The translations under genes were made by a program, and so were the position numbers. A stretch of DNA of 64,000 nucleotides from Tubulanus polymorphus (taxonomy: Eukaryota > Nemertea > Palaeonemertea > Tubulaniformes > Tubulanidae). Numbering within the stretch: position 1 is the stretch's first letter; each line of letters begins with the position of its first letter. The notes beneath the pieces were generated by a model. It ran no database searches. It was not told the origin of the DNA and saw only the letters and a list, made by a program, of their open reading frames with translations. The stretch spans positions 7,086,001 through 7,150,000 of the forward strand of contig NC_134029.1 of NCBI RefSeq assembly GCF_964204645.1, read 5' to 3'. Below, in pieces: positions 1 through 10,739 of this stretch.

Positions 1-2273
1 ACTAGCGCGCAGTTGAAAGAATTGGAAAAAGCGTTCGCCGAGACGCATTATCCCGATATATATACGCGAGAAGAAATAGCTATGAAAATCGATCTTACAG
101 AAGCCAGAGTTCAGGTAAATTGAACATAACGATTAATCATGATCAACCATGTTTATTTCATCTTATATATGAAAATATTTTCGTTGAAATTCTCTGGCAA
201 AGGTAAATGATTTTGGGGGAAAATATTGCAGATCAATCCGAAAAATATATATGATCTATAAATGATATAAAAATTACACGTATTTTCAATGACATATCTG
301 AGAACTATTTCACGAGTTGAGTTGAACATTCCATCACATAGTATCACGACTCTGATAATGTATTCAAAACCCTTAGTCATATTTTTACATATTACATACG
401 AAATAACGAGGCATGTTTTTGTTGGGATCATTTTATCATGATCGTTACAAGCATCATTACTACATGCCCACGGGGAGTTCACCAGTCCATAAAATACATG
501 TCTCTCGAGTTCGGGCTATACGCAGTGAGATAATGATGCGCAGTCTCTTTGGGATGTTGTGCACCGTGCAGTCAATTTACGACCGCGCTTCGTGTGGCCG
601 CGGTCGCTACGCACACTTAGGCTAATGAAATCGTTATGATATGAGATAATTCGACGGTCTAATCACAATAAAATGTCAAACTCTTCCCCTCCCGTTCGGC
701 TCCTGCCGTCGAGCGTTGCAATATCTTAGATTGTCAGCAATTATATTTGTTTCCGTATTCCGTATAGACGACAGACCATTATTCGGTCGGCTGCCTGTTC
801 GTGGACTAATCAGATTAGGCGCTCTCACTAGCCGCGCACAAATGACTAACGTTCGATTCACAAGTGTAAAATTAAGAATCAATTTCCCGCCGCTCTTCGT
901 CAGAGCAATAAAAAATACTGTCCGCATGAAATATTTATCAAGCCGCCAACTCGTTTGTTTTGATTGACAGTTTCGCATTTATGTTCAATCTAATCGTCGA
1001 CCTACACTCACCGTCGCTCATAGTGTCATCACGTTCCTACCAGTCGTGAAAATGAAGTTCACATTTTTTGGAAAGCCGGATTATTTTTACAGTTTTGAAA
1101 CTTTTCTATAGTAGGAATATATATTTCAAAACATCTATTATATCTCGTTGAGGGAAATGACAGTAAAATGGAAAGATGAAGTAACGTCATGAACTTCAGG
1201 TTAAGGGTTAAGCCCACCGCACACACGAAGGAAAACATCGAATCTGCCGCATTCCTGGCCAAAAATGCGCCGAAAAATGCGCCGGAGCTGCGGCAAGCGT
1301 GTATGCATTGTATCGTAAAACAGATTTTGACCGTGTCAAAAATACACACAAAACCACAATAATTTCTAAACTTCCCCTAATGTTCACCCCGGCCAGGCCG
1401 GTAAGATGCAACGAGTGACTGGTCACATTACATAGGTCGTAAATAGCTAGGCGTTTTGGGTCACACACGCACCCACACACCACACCCGTACAACAAACTA
1501 CATCGCAACTGATTTTACGTTTCATCGTTATGAATCAATTAGTTCTTTTTGAATCCGGGTTAAGATCGAGAGGTCAAGGTTAATGAATCGAATGAATTTT
1601 CTTTTACAGGTTTGGTTTCAAAATCGTCGCGCGAAGTTCCGCAAGATGGAGCGAGCGAAGCAACAACAGCAACAACAGCAACAGCCGTCGGCACAGCAAA
1701 CGGCGACAAACAGCAGCGGTAACGTCAAACAGGAACTAACTGGAAATCAAAAAGATACCAAATCCGAACAAAGTAAGTCTAATTCGCATCCAGACTCGGT
1801 TGGAACGATCGATATCGTTCGAACCCAGTGAACCCAGTATTTTTGAGACGCGCGCTTATCATAATAAAGATTGGACGTAAATAACTGGAGTACAGGGGTA
1901 TTTAACCTTAGATAAGTGATGACAGAATGTAGAAAAATTACCCGAAATCAATTCACTTTACATTAGTTTCACTTCACGTGCAGAAATATCCCACATCTAT
2001 AGACTTTCATAAATAGCAGCCAGCCAGAGATTATTAGAAAATGATGATCTTTATATGTATAATATTGGTTTTTATTTTTCAGATAAATCGACAGCCGATA
2101 ATCAGAATAAGTGGAACCCACCAGCGCCGGCAAAATCTACGAATTCAGCGCCGCATCCTAATCAACCATCTTTACCGGGACCATACTCAGCCGTGTTGAC
2201 GGCACCCAATACTGACTATAACGCTAACTCTGACGCTAAACGGGAAGTGAATATGACGTCATCAATATTTTGA
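1..2273 (+). CDS. Phox2: Phox2-like paired-class homeobox gene, 3' part (exons 1-114, 1610-1772, 2083-2273)
   Basis: Transcription factor of the PRD-like homeobox class; in animals Phox2 specifies visceral and noradrenergic neurons (family knowledge). Seen: the first 38 codons are the second half of a homeodomain (helix 1 end to helix 3), with [10 protein letters not shown] and [10 protein letters not shown], then GTAAAT. The next exon, after TTTTACAG, opens with [17 protein letters not shown], so the intron splits helix 3 between positions 46 and 47, as is usual for paired-class genes. Gln50 marks a PRD-like, non-Pax protein. The [14 protein letters not shown] context fits Phox2 better than Prrx, Arx or Drgx. 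A Gln run follows the homeodomain, then a Ser/Asn/Pro-rich tail ending MTSSIF and TGA at 2271. The phase 1 splice from 1772 to 2083 keeps frame. Upstream exons and the homeodomain N-terminal arm are outside the window. Confidence 0.9.
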
Positions 2274-2440
2274 AACTTCTACCGATTTGATCAAATTTGA
2301 CTCATGGTGGCAGGCGACCAGACTGGGTGGATTTGTTAGCCAATTTATATCACGTCTACGAACTGCACTAGCCAGTTGTAAAGTGTAAAATCCCTCATAA
2401 AACAACCGGCATTGTAAAAAGTAGTTTGCATTTGCCTGAC

Positions 2441-2768
2441 AATAAAACTAATAGAAGAAAAACCAGAGCTATTGTTCCCGTGAATATCGAATTCGATTTC
2501 TTCGTTTCTACGAATAAAAATATCGGCTCTGACTGAAATGACGAGGGAACTATAAACGGATGTATCGCCAAACGTTTTGTTTTCACGCATTTTATGTCGA
2601 TATAAGTGAAAGATGAGATTTCTTTCAAACCCTGTTCCAAATGCAGCCACCAAAACGACAGTTCAACTCATCGACTGTAAATATATGAATGTGCGTAAAA
2701 ATGTTATGAAGATCTGTGAATATATTATATGTGTATAGGAAATGAATTCGTACAGGATTTCTAATAAA
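2441..2768 (+). promoter_or_regulatory. Possible poly(A) signals of the Phox2-like gene
   Basis: AATAAA occurs at 2441-2446, near 2513, and at 2763-2768, 170 to 490 bases after the stop codon. No transcript data decide which is used, and an A/T-rich background yields such hexamers by chance. Confidence 0.35.
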
Positions 2769-3335
2769 ATAACGTAATACGTAACGAGCAATGAATTTGA
2801 TTTTTTATTGGTGATTTTATTTTTTTCTGTATTCTTCCATGTATTCTTCATTTGTAACAGTGAACATCACGAGGCCAAAGCGAATCGAAAAAGCTTTTTG
2901 GTCGAATTTCAATTTTTCTCGTCGCCACATAATTGGAAATGCAAACAAAAGAAAAAGAAAACTACAGCAAATGGTCTTTTCCGTCCGATTTAGCTCAGTG
3001 TTCAAGTCTAGATATCTAAAATTTCCGCTTTCGGACTACACTCACTCTGGTTTTGAAAAGTAAAAAATCTTCTTGAAGAATTCACTTCGATGATAGCTTT
3101 ATCGGTAAAAAATATGATATTCACCTACTACAAACAATTTGGTTCGAAATGATACGCAAAAAGTGCATTGACGCTGCTGCGTATTATCGCAAAATAGCAG
3201 ATATGTTTGAATCAAAAGTGCCTTGTTGACACCGAAGTTATTACAACACCTGGTGAATTCTGAGTTTATCATTATGAAAAAAAATCTGCCGATACCATTA
3301 ACAATTGATAAGCGTACGTATCTCACGACAAAACG

Positions 3336-3343
3336 TATATAAA
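3336..3343 (+). promoter_or_regulatory. TATA box of the cysteine-rich peptide gene
   Basis: TATATAAA lies 72 bases before the ATG at 3415, so a start about 30 bases downstream would leave a leader of roughly 45 bases. It is followed by a short GC-rich stretch. This is the best TATA-to-ATG arrangement in the window. Confidence 0.55.
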
Positions 3344-3414
3344 TGCGCGCCCCTGCATCGAAACAGCGAATATTCACGCTGAATCAGTTGTAACTGTTTT
3401 CAAGTACTACAGAC

Positions 3415-4154
3415 ATGTACAAACTAATCGCCGTTTGCGTCATCTTTGCAGGTAATAACATACTAATAAAAATATAATGTATTCGTTTCAACAAAATATT
3501 CTCATAATCTATCAGGTAAAATGTTATTGATATAATTACAATTATGTGTCCACCACTAATCATGCAGAGGAATCAAAAGAGCCTACATTTCTTGATCAGC
3601 TTTGATTAGTTTATCTTATATAATGTTTCAGGAATTTCCCTTGCTGACGGAGAAATAATCGGCAATCCCTGTTTGGTACGTATGTTGACTGTTCATATTG
3701 AGAAACCTTCATTCTGTGGTTTTGTTTCAAATTCATACCTAAAACTAGAACAGTGAACGAAAGGAAACGACCGATAAAATATTATAACAGACTGATGTAA
3801 CATTTTTTCCATAATTTCCTTTTCGAGGCTCCGTTAATCGTCACTCACGTACATGCATATCTTAACACTTGATATTGGAAAATTATTGCAGAGCAACCCT
3901 GATTTTTTTAAACCCAACACGAAATGTGAAATAATAAGGGGAGATTGCAAATGCGTGAAGATTACCTCGATTCCAGATCTATCTCCTTGCGGTAATTCGG
4001 TAAGTCCTTTTTTCAGTGATAAGTTTTTTAGTTCCAGAAAAACTATTGAAGTTGTACTAACTTTCGTGTCCTTTTCATTCAGATACACAAAAACGATCCA
4101 AATTATTCATGCCATGCGTTCATGGGGGCATGTGTTTGTAGACGCAGAAATTGA
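3415..4154 (+). CDS. Small secreted peptide with two C-x12-C-x6-C-x-C repeats (4 exons)
   Basis: Exons 3415-3451, 3632-3675, 3892-3999 and 4083-4154 join in frame (junction phases 1, 0, 0) with GT/AG borders and give 86 residues. Residues 1-17 (MYKLIAVCVIFAGISLA) form a clear signal peptide. The mature part has eight cysteines: 26, 39, 46, 48 and 60, 73, 80, 82. Both sets follow C-x12-C-x6-C-x-C, each with Pro before the first Cys, Pro-Asn four and three residues before the second, and Gly two before the third. The two phase 0 introns fall one and three residues after the first Cys of each repeat, consistent with an exon-associated internal duplication. The C-terminus is basic (RRRN). I do not recognise the family; protease inhibitor, antimicrobial or signalling peptide are all possible. 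A TATA box precedes it and AATAAA follows at 4248. Confidence 0.8.
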
Positions 4155-4247
4155 TTTTTCTACAATAACAATGCGTGTTTAAAAGTTAGAAATCTTGTTA
4201 TTCTATTCGTATGTATCTTAAGGCGGGCGTAGGTCGGCTTAACATTG

Positions 4248-4253
4248 AATAAA
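4248..4253 (+). terminator. Poly(A) signal of the cysteine-rich peptide gene
   Basis: AATAAA 94 bases past the TGA at 4152-4154, preceded by a GC-richer stretch. Confidence 0.55.
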
Positions 4254-4737
4254 ATGGTTGAAATTATTCACCAATACTGTAGCAAAATGTAAAAAATGTC
4301 AAGTAGAAATAGCATTGATGTCCAGTAGATGGCGAATGTGTTGGATAGGAATGCGATGAATAGAAAAATTGTCCTCGGAGCAACTTCTGAACATGAACTC
4401 AACCAAGATGCATTAATGAAATTACTAAATGCCTAATTGGATTGCATGCTTCATAACGAACGGGCTTTCTACACTTATCTGGCACTTTCATTTGGTCGGA
4501 ACGCACATTCTTTGCAGAATGAAATTGCAATTTTTCCAACACAAACTCTACAAATAGGTGCACACAAAAAAGTATAGAAATCATTCAGAACCGACCGATG
4601 TTTTTTATCATTTACATAAGAACTATGGGAATGATTATCGTGCTAACACAATTTAAAACTTCAAGTTAATGAACCGAAAGTAAGACTAAAATTGCGATGG
4701 CTAAACGTGGAGCATTGATATGCATGTGGATATTTCA

Positions 4738-4966
4738 TAACCACCCGAAACGGAAAGTTATGCACCAAAAACGTAAGCACGACGCAGGGAAACACAGCAA
4801 CACGGAAAAAGCGTGTTTCATCTCGGAAACGTTGTCCCTGAAACCATGTTCCTCTTTCTCCTAAATCCATACGACACAGGGAAAAGCTCAAACATGTTTC
4901 CGTCTCCTATTTCCGTGTCTCTCTGTGTCGTGTGCGTTTAGGGGAAAGTGAAGCGTGGTTTCGGGA
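4738..4966. repeat. Imperfect foldback element, about 230 bp
   Basis: The left arm (about 4768-4795, AAACGTAAGCACGACGCAG then GGAAACAC) pairs imperfectly with the right arm (about 4914-4941, GTGTCGTGTGCGTTTAG). Outer segments CCCGAAAC (4744) and GGTTTCGGG (4957) also pair. The interior has more inverted ACGGAAA/TTTCCGT copies. No ORF. It looks like a degraded MITE; no target duplication was identified. Confidence 0.45.
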
Positions 4967-5282
4967 ATACAAGATAACCGAACACCTCCACCGATATAAC
5001 GATCTAATGGACTAATATGCAGTGTGAGAATTGCTCCTTTCAATATAAAACTATCATTTTTAACATTTCATTTCGAACGTAAGGACAATGATAGGATGTT
5101 ATTTCGGGCATTTGTTTTCGGTGTATAGGACACTATTCTCAATGTTAACGACTATTGTATGCCAGCGCGTCATTTGCGATGCCAGCGGATATTGCCCTCC
5201 TAGAGATATATTAGATGGTATTATAGAACCCGGAGGTAACGTCATAAAACATACCGCGTTCGCTATGATTAGTAGTTACTAA

Positions 5283-6165
5283 CTCCGTAATAGCACCAGA
5301 CTAAATCAAAATTATGATTTTGCGCATGGCGCAGTCGCCAGCCGCCGATCGCCTAGCGTCTGCTTATTAATCTCTTCACTGGAAAAGTTGCCCATTTAGA
5401 AGGGAAATGCGGATGTCAAAATAACGCTCGTAAATATAGTCGTTCGTATAAATAGATAGACTACGCGCGTAAGATGTCAGGGTTGAATGAAAAGGGCAGT
5501 GGCGTTGATATAGAAAATCCCACACTTACGTATATAAACATGTAATAAAGAAATTGAGTTAGAAATATTTACTTGTACTAAAGTAATTCATTCAACAATG
5601 TTTTCACAACACGAACTGAGACTATATATTGTGTTACGCGGTTTTTCTGGCCGTGCGTCGAAACCGTAAACCATAATCACGTGACAGTGACATCACGCGC
5701 ACTCACCGCGATCGAACCCGTTTCATAGAATCCCCTTATTCCCATGCCCCGTACAATAGATTTCAGGATTAAGGGTTAGGGTTAGGTTCAGCAGCCTCAT
5801 ATGACTCGACTAACTTCGTCAATCTATGGGTTGGGGCATCTGACATCAGAGGCATCTGATTCTATGACACCGGGCGTCGTGAACGAAGAAGGCAAGGATG
5901 CTAACCCATAGACCAGTGTCCGGCTTGGCCAGTTGGTTCAACGGCTTGTCGTATATGCGTTACAACGTTTTGTTTTGCAATCGAGAGCGATTTCTTCATC
6001 TTTAGCGACGTAAAACTCCTCGTAACGCGATAATTCTCGATATCACCGAGAACCTCTGGTCATTGTCAGCCGTTTTTTTGTGAAATCACTTATCAATATT
6101 GATGTGTAACATGTGTATCTGGACGGGTACGTGTAGGTACATGTCCTTATCTTGTGTGTTTCAAT
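5283..6165. other. Intergenic, no gene seen
   Basis: No supported ORF. Holds a short telomere-like run (about 2.5 TTAGGG units near 5770-5786) and a tRNA A-box-like string near 5929 (TTGGCCAGTTGGTTCAACGG) without a convincing B box. Confidence 0.4.
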
Positions 6166-6173
6166 TTTCAGTA

Positions 6174-6629
6174 AAAGTATCCGGCCCTTTACTTTGGAAT
6201 AACATCAGTGAAAATCTAAAAACCTGGACTAAACTGTTCCTGAGAAAGTATAGAAAGCAACTTTGTGCTTGATTACATTATATAGTTATCCTCTAATTCA
6301 AACTAAAATTATACATGTAGTTATTGAAATATTACAGAAAACAACTGGGTTGTTAAATGATTACATCTTAATCAAGCTGTTATCATAGTTCACTATGTGT
6401 GCATTTTGTGTGTTAAGGGTTGACTGGGAGCATATTTTTTCTTTATTGTATTTCTCTTTTTTTTCTTCTTCACTTTTCTCTTTTGAGGGACCTGTTTTAT
6501 ATAAACTATTTCTTAGTTTCTACAGGCCCCTCCAAGTCTAATTTACTGTATTTTGTATTATGCTTTGTACACTATGCTGTAAATCATATTTGAAAAATAA
6601 AGTGTTCATTTATTCATTCATTCATTCAT
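6174..6629 (+). mobile_element. 5'-truncated LINE: reverse transcriptase C-terminus plus 3' UTR
   Basis: A 32-codon open frame (6174-6272) contains VSGPLLWNNISENLKTWTKL and ends in TGA. This is the typical last segment of CR1/L2/Jockey-type LINE ORF2 (G-P-x-L-W-N-x-[IL] then a basic tail). About 330 bases of 3' UTR follow, ending in AATAAAGTGTTC and a short (ATTC)n tail, the 3' end style of CR1/L2 elements. Everything upstream of the last codons is missing, as expected from 5' truncation at insertion. Inactive copy. Confidence 0.75.
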
Positions 6630-6737
6630 ATGTATCTATGTATGCTACCATCTTGTCATTGTAATTGTAATTTGAATATACTGTACTCATTATATTCATT
6701 TTATATGGAGCAATAAACTAAACTGAAACTGAAACTG
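6630..6737 (+). mobile_element. Second LINE-like 3' tail
   Basis: Directly after the (ATTC)n tail comes another A/T-rich segment ending GGAGCAATAAACTAAACTG followed by GAAACT units. An AATAAA plus short tandem terminal repeat is the mark of a LINE or LINE-mobilised SINE 3' end. No coding part remains. Confidence 0.5.
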
Positions 6738-7452
6738 TCGCTCACGGCGTGTAGACCTGTACGCGCGTCTACTTTGGCGGGTGCTCCATCAGCAAACGGA
6801 TAAAGAGACTGAAATGTGAAAGTATTACAAGCCTGTTCTTTTTTCGGACGCCTCGGTGAAATAAGGGCGTATATTTACGAGAATGACTTATATCCTGGGG
6901 AAATCGAAAAAAAATACCAGGAACAACCGCTTCGTCAGACTGAACCCAGAGGTGTCAATGCATTAACGGCATTTTCTTGATTCACTGAATCACAGTGACG
7001 TAGATATACTGTCAAACCGGTGTTATTAATCGCATATCTCTTCACTGTTTTAAGGATGATAACGGATGACACTTTTCGCAGTAAAAGACATGATAAATTG
7101 AGACATCTCCATCGGGACGTTGTTCTATCTGACACGTTCGTTACGAAAGGCGCGTAATTAAATTTCTACTTTTAAAAATAGCCCCGACGTATAGTCTACG
7201 GTTGTTTTATTCAGTAGAGCGAGGCGTTCGTCTCATCACCCCGGAACTTCCGTCGATGTTACAGGTCACGCTTGCATCCCCAAGGGACCCGAAAAACTAC
7301 CAACATCACCAAATACGAATGAATAAAATATCAATTTCATCGAAAGAAAAGTCTTTTTTTTCGGTTTGCGAAGTGAAAAGAGCGGCCGATTAAATATAGG
7401 GCACTAACCTACTGAAATGTCAAATTTAAGTCAGCGTGACTGCATAGTTATA

Positions 7453-7745
7453 CAGGGTGTCTCAGAAAATGTGTTACCGAGGCTTTAGGATTAATCATTC
7501 ATTAAATCAGATTGAAATTAATTTTTTGGAGAGGATGGAATATTGAAATGCAATGATATATCCTTGCTTGGATGAGCACTTCTTGCGTCTTTTTGAATGG
7601 CTATGAAAATGGTCTTGAACCAAAGCAATAAATATTAAAGAATTGTTGCATCGTGTTTATTGTTAAATGATCACTTGTCATTTAAATTATAGTTAATGAA
7701 TAGTCAATCTTAAAACTTCGGTAACACATTTTATGAGACACCCTG
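7453..7745. mobile_element. MITE with CAGGGTGTCTC terminal inverted repeats, 293 bp
   Basis: Left end CAGGGTGTCTCAGAAAATG and right end CATTTTATGAGACACCCTG are inverted copies that extend into GTGTTACCGA / TCGGTAAC, about 28 bp with few mismatches. No ORF inside. TA sits directly before the left end. The right end abuts another foldback element, and TA follows that one at 7858, which would fit a Tc1/mariner-type TA duplication separated by the second element. Confidence 0.75.
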
Positions 7746-7857
7746 GACCCAGTTCCTTCCACAGTTGTAAGTTAAGATTTGACCCCGAGTTAAAACATTG
7801 AAAATGAACTAATCTTAACTCAGAGTTAACTCTCACCCACAACTGAACCGGATCCTG
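7746..7857. mobile_element. Foldback element, CCAGTTCC family (copy 1)
   Basis: Begins GACCCAGTTCCTTCCACAG and ends as its imperfect inverse (ACAACTGAACCGGATCCTG). The interior carries GAGTTAAAAC and inverted AACTCAGAGTTAACTC. Near relatives lie at 50427-50526 and 50638-50715. Non-coding. Confidence 0.65.
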
Positions 7858-7858
7858 T

Positions 7859-8687
7859 ATTATTCCGATAAAAGTAACCGTTACACAGCATCAATGAACC
7901 AGCTCATTTAATGGATATGTACCAATAGCAAACAATTTCGTTAATTATTCATGTAATTAATTGTTCCACTCTAATGAGTAGTATGTATAAACGTACATAC
8001 AATAAAAACCATCAATCTTTGATAGTTGTAACATTGCCGGTTACGTTTTCCATTCGTAATGCCAAATGAATATTGCCCCCGTTAAGAATCATGGGAACAT
8101 GTCGATTTTAGTAATTTCATGCCCATATAAAGAAAGATCTATATAGACAGCTCGAGCCTAGTGCGTATAGAACACTTCCAAAAAAGCTCATTGCCTCAGT
8201 AAAAAATTGCAGATGCGGTTATCATTATCGCGGTGACGTCTAATCAATTATACTAATTAGCAATTGGTTTTGAACCGAGCTAATTGTTAATGAATCAAAT
8301 GAAATTGATGTTGTGGGACATATACGGAGGAGACAGACATCTTTTCCGTGAAATAAACTGTATGACAGGTCCAGGCCGATGATATTGGTGTTTTCTGTTA
8401 CAGTTTCTCAGTAGGCTAGCATCTAACATTCCCTTCTTCGTCAAAGGAAAATGAAAACATTGCACTCAAATAGCACAATGAGCATTGACTAAGTTTGATC
8501 TATATACCAAATATCAGCACACCTATCGTGAAAACCATAGTATACTAAGACATACTTTACTACCAGCCACGACAACACAGCTGCAATTTTTTCTAAAGCT
8601 GCTTATTTTCGAAGCCACCTCATTTTGATATACCCGTAAACCAAAATATGTCCCCGCGCTTCGAAGTCGAAACATTCTTGTTACGGA
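7859..8687. other. Intergenic, nothing recognised
   Basis: A/T-rich DNA with no supported ORF and no obvious repeat structure. Confidence 0.4.
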
Positions 8688-8787
8688 ATGTTCGGAACTT
8701 TTTTTTTACACCCTCAACCCGCTAGGCGCCATGCAGGGCATTCTAAGTGGGTTCGATGTTTCTTTTTCCCAATGGAGGAGAGACCAG

Positions 8788-8890
8788 AGAAGAACATTCG
8801 ACCAAGAAACTCTGTCGCCACCATAAAACCTGAATTGACGAGACCAGTGACCGGCGGCTTAGACCACTCGGCCACTGCACCTTTCCAACT
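8788..8890 (-). repeat. tRNA-Leu-like SINE head or tRNA-derived pseudogene
   Basis: On the minus strand, GTGCAGTGGCCGAGTGGTCT then AAGCCGC is almost exactly the start and A box of a tRNA-Leu/Ser. Downstream the cloverleaf fails: only a weak B-box-like TTGGTCGAATGTTC occurs, about 70 bases on, and no CCA-adjacent acceptor stem closes. It is therefore a tRNA-derived SINE fragment or decayed tRNA, not a functional tRNA. Confidence 0.5.
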
Positions 8891-9714
8891 TAGTCAATGC
8901 TCATATGTTCGGAACTCGGTCTGAGGATATACAAATTGGCCAAGTCACGACTTTCACAGATCTGGACAACGACATAACAGAAAGTTTCCGATTCAATGAA
9001 ATGAAATGCAGTTTGTAATGTTTAGAATTACCATATATGTGACTCAGTAAATTTGTTATGTACCGTCTCCGTCGGACTTGTTTGTGTGTTCCAGCGACTC
9101 GCACGCAAACAGTTTTATAGTATCCTCACGAACGACGTATCGTCACGAACTTCGGCTATTATTTGTAAATAAGCAACTTATTTGAGTAAATAAAATGCAA
9201 ATTGTGGCTAATAAAACCCACTGGTATCGTATAACAGCGTGAATGTCAAAACTACGGATATGTAGCAATATGTACTTATAAAGCATTGAATTAATACAAT
9301 TCATACAATCAGCTATTCCTGGACACGTTGACGTTGCAAAAATTAATAACCGTACTCAGATTATCGGGTACAATTTGAAAGAGAAAACCCGGATCACCGT
9401 TATCAACACTTTAGCCCCTTTGAAGATAAACATATTTTCATCGTAAAATGTTCGTTCCTTAGATGAATTCAATTGAGGATTTGTTCGTGGTGTCACGCAA
9501 ATAAGTTGTCAATAATTCAAAATATCAACACGAGATTGTTCTGCTCCTTGCTTTGCATATTTAAGCTGTTGAATATGAAACGAAATATTGAGGCTTGTTC
9601 CGTTCTTCTAGCGCTGTTTGATTATTGACGCGATGGTGGGCTCTAGAGTTCATGGTAGCTTTGTAGGTGACTTTTGTCGAGTCAAAATTCGATGTCCCTC
9701 GCTAGGTCCCACAG

Positions 9715-9830
9715 GCCTGGAGTCAGTTGCGTAGTCACAGCTAGTTCTATAGCCAATCTAACGACTTATGACCATAGTGTTAGAATTTGAGACCACTTAT
9801 GGATTTAAGTTTCGACTATGCAACTGGTGG
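9715..9830. mobile_element. Foldback element, CAGTTGC-GTAGTC family (copy 1)
   Basis: Starts CCTGGAGTCAGTTGCGTAG and ends ACTATGCAACTGGTGG, imperfect inverses of each other, with CTATAGCCAATCTAACGACTT inside. The same layout occurs at 42158-42420. Confidence 0.6.
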
Positions 9831-10263
9831 ACGTAGCCATAGTAATCAATACCACTAAGTTCAGTTACATTAATGTTCGAATATGTGAAATCGGGTCATA
9901 TCTTTCACATATGAACAATCTTTTATCAAATCCAGAGATAGATTTGACGATGCTTTAAAAGACCATTTTAACTATTTTCTGTAACCAGAACACAATCAAA
10001 TCAAGTAAACAGTAAACCATTATTGAAAAAGGAAAGATACAGATTCGTACGGTTAAGAAATAAGTTTCAAAGACAGCGCTATTTTCCTGACACTCGAAAT
10101 TGTAAGCACATAAAAAGGCCCTAAACGCGAAACAGCATCAATCATCCGAAATAATTCAACATTCGCTGCCGGCGACATTCTGATAAATCTTTTCATTCTT
10201 AGATCACCGTCTTAGTTTATCGTGAAAGGAACGCTTTGCCAGAGCGGCTTACGATTACATAAT

Positions 10264-10269
10264 TTTATT
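10264..10269 (-). terminator. Poly(A) signal for the small minus-strand ORF
   Basis: AATAAA on the minus strand, 23 bases past the TGA of the 75-residue ORF at 10293-10520. Confidence 0.4.
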
Positions 10270-10292
10270 GACGCCTACGTGTTACATTGAAA

Positions 10293-10520
10293 TCATTCAT
10301 GGTTGATTTGCATCTTGAACTTTTTAGGTCGATGAATTTCAACAGCAGCTTTCAGTGACTTGACTTGCGTCATTTTGGATTTCATGAAGCCTTTGGTCGG
10401 CGTGGTTCCGTAATTCCGACCAAAACACCCACGATGTCTTTCTTCAAATATCTTATACCACTTATACATTTTCCCAATTTCCAATGCCGTCTTCACGCCC
10501 GCGACGTCGGTTTTCTTCAT
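10293..10520 (-). CDS. Candidate small basic protein or terminal exon, 75 residues
   Basis: ATG at 10520 opens a 75-codon frame, Lys-rich (for example TKGFMKSKMTQVKSL and RPKKFKMQ), with a Tyr/Trp-containing stretch KMYKWYKIFEERHRG. TATATAT lies about 30 bases upstream of the ATG and AATAAA 23 bases past the stop, so it could be a compact intronless gene. Alternatively CTGTAG just upstream of the ATG could be a splice acceptor, making this a last exon. A CpG-rich stretch (10595-10700) lies upstream. No family recognised, no signal peptide or membrane segment. An ORF of this length can occur by chance. Confidence 0.35.
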   Translation of the reverse strand: MKKTDVAGVKTALEIGKMYKWYKIFEERHRGCFGRNYGTTPTKGFMKSKMTQVKSLKAAVEIHRPKKFKMQINHE

Positions 10521-10739
10521 TCGGCTCCTACAGCCTTGTGCATATATATTCTATTTTCTTTACAAGTTTCTACAGCCAGGGAATGTTAACTTTGACGCGT
10601 AACGCGCGGCGCTATACCTCGGCTAGGATAATCTGCAGAGAACCACTTCCACCGAGGAACGCGGTTCGTCGAGGGGCGTGCGGTCATTCACTGCCTCCTA
10701 ACTCGCGATTTCAAATGAAGTGAAGCATATACTGAAACT

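Noticed and set aside
1240-1300. Direct 12-base repeat AAAAATGCGCCG and CpG-rich patch in the Phox2 intron
   Set aside because: Two units only; may be a fragment of a transposon but no ends were found.
5088-5282. 64-codon ATG ORF with several Cys residues
   Set aside because: No clear signal peptide cleavage site, promoter or poly(A) signal; codon use like the background.
5770-5786. Telomere-like GGGTTAGGGTTAGG
   Set aside because: Only about 2.5 units; not an array, and not near other telomeric sequence.
5925-5990. Possible tRNA gene (GGCTTGGCCAGTTGGTTCAA)
   Set aside because: No credible B box or acceptor stem; at most a SINE remnant.
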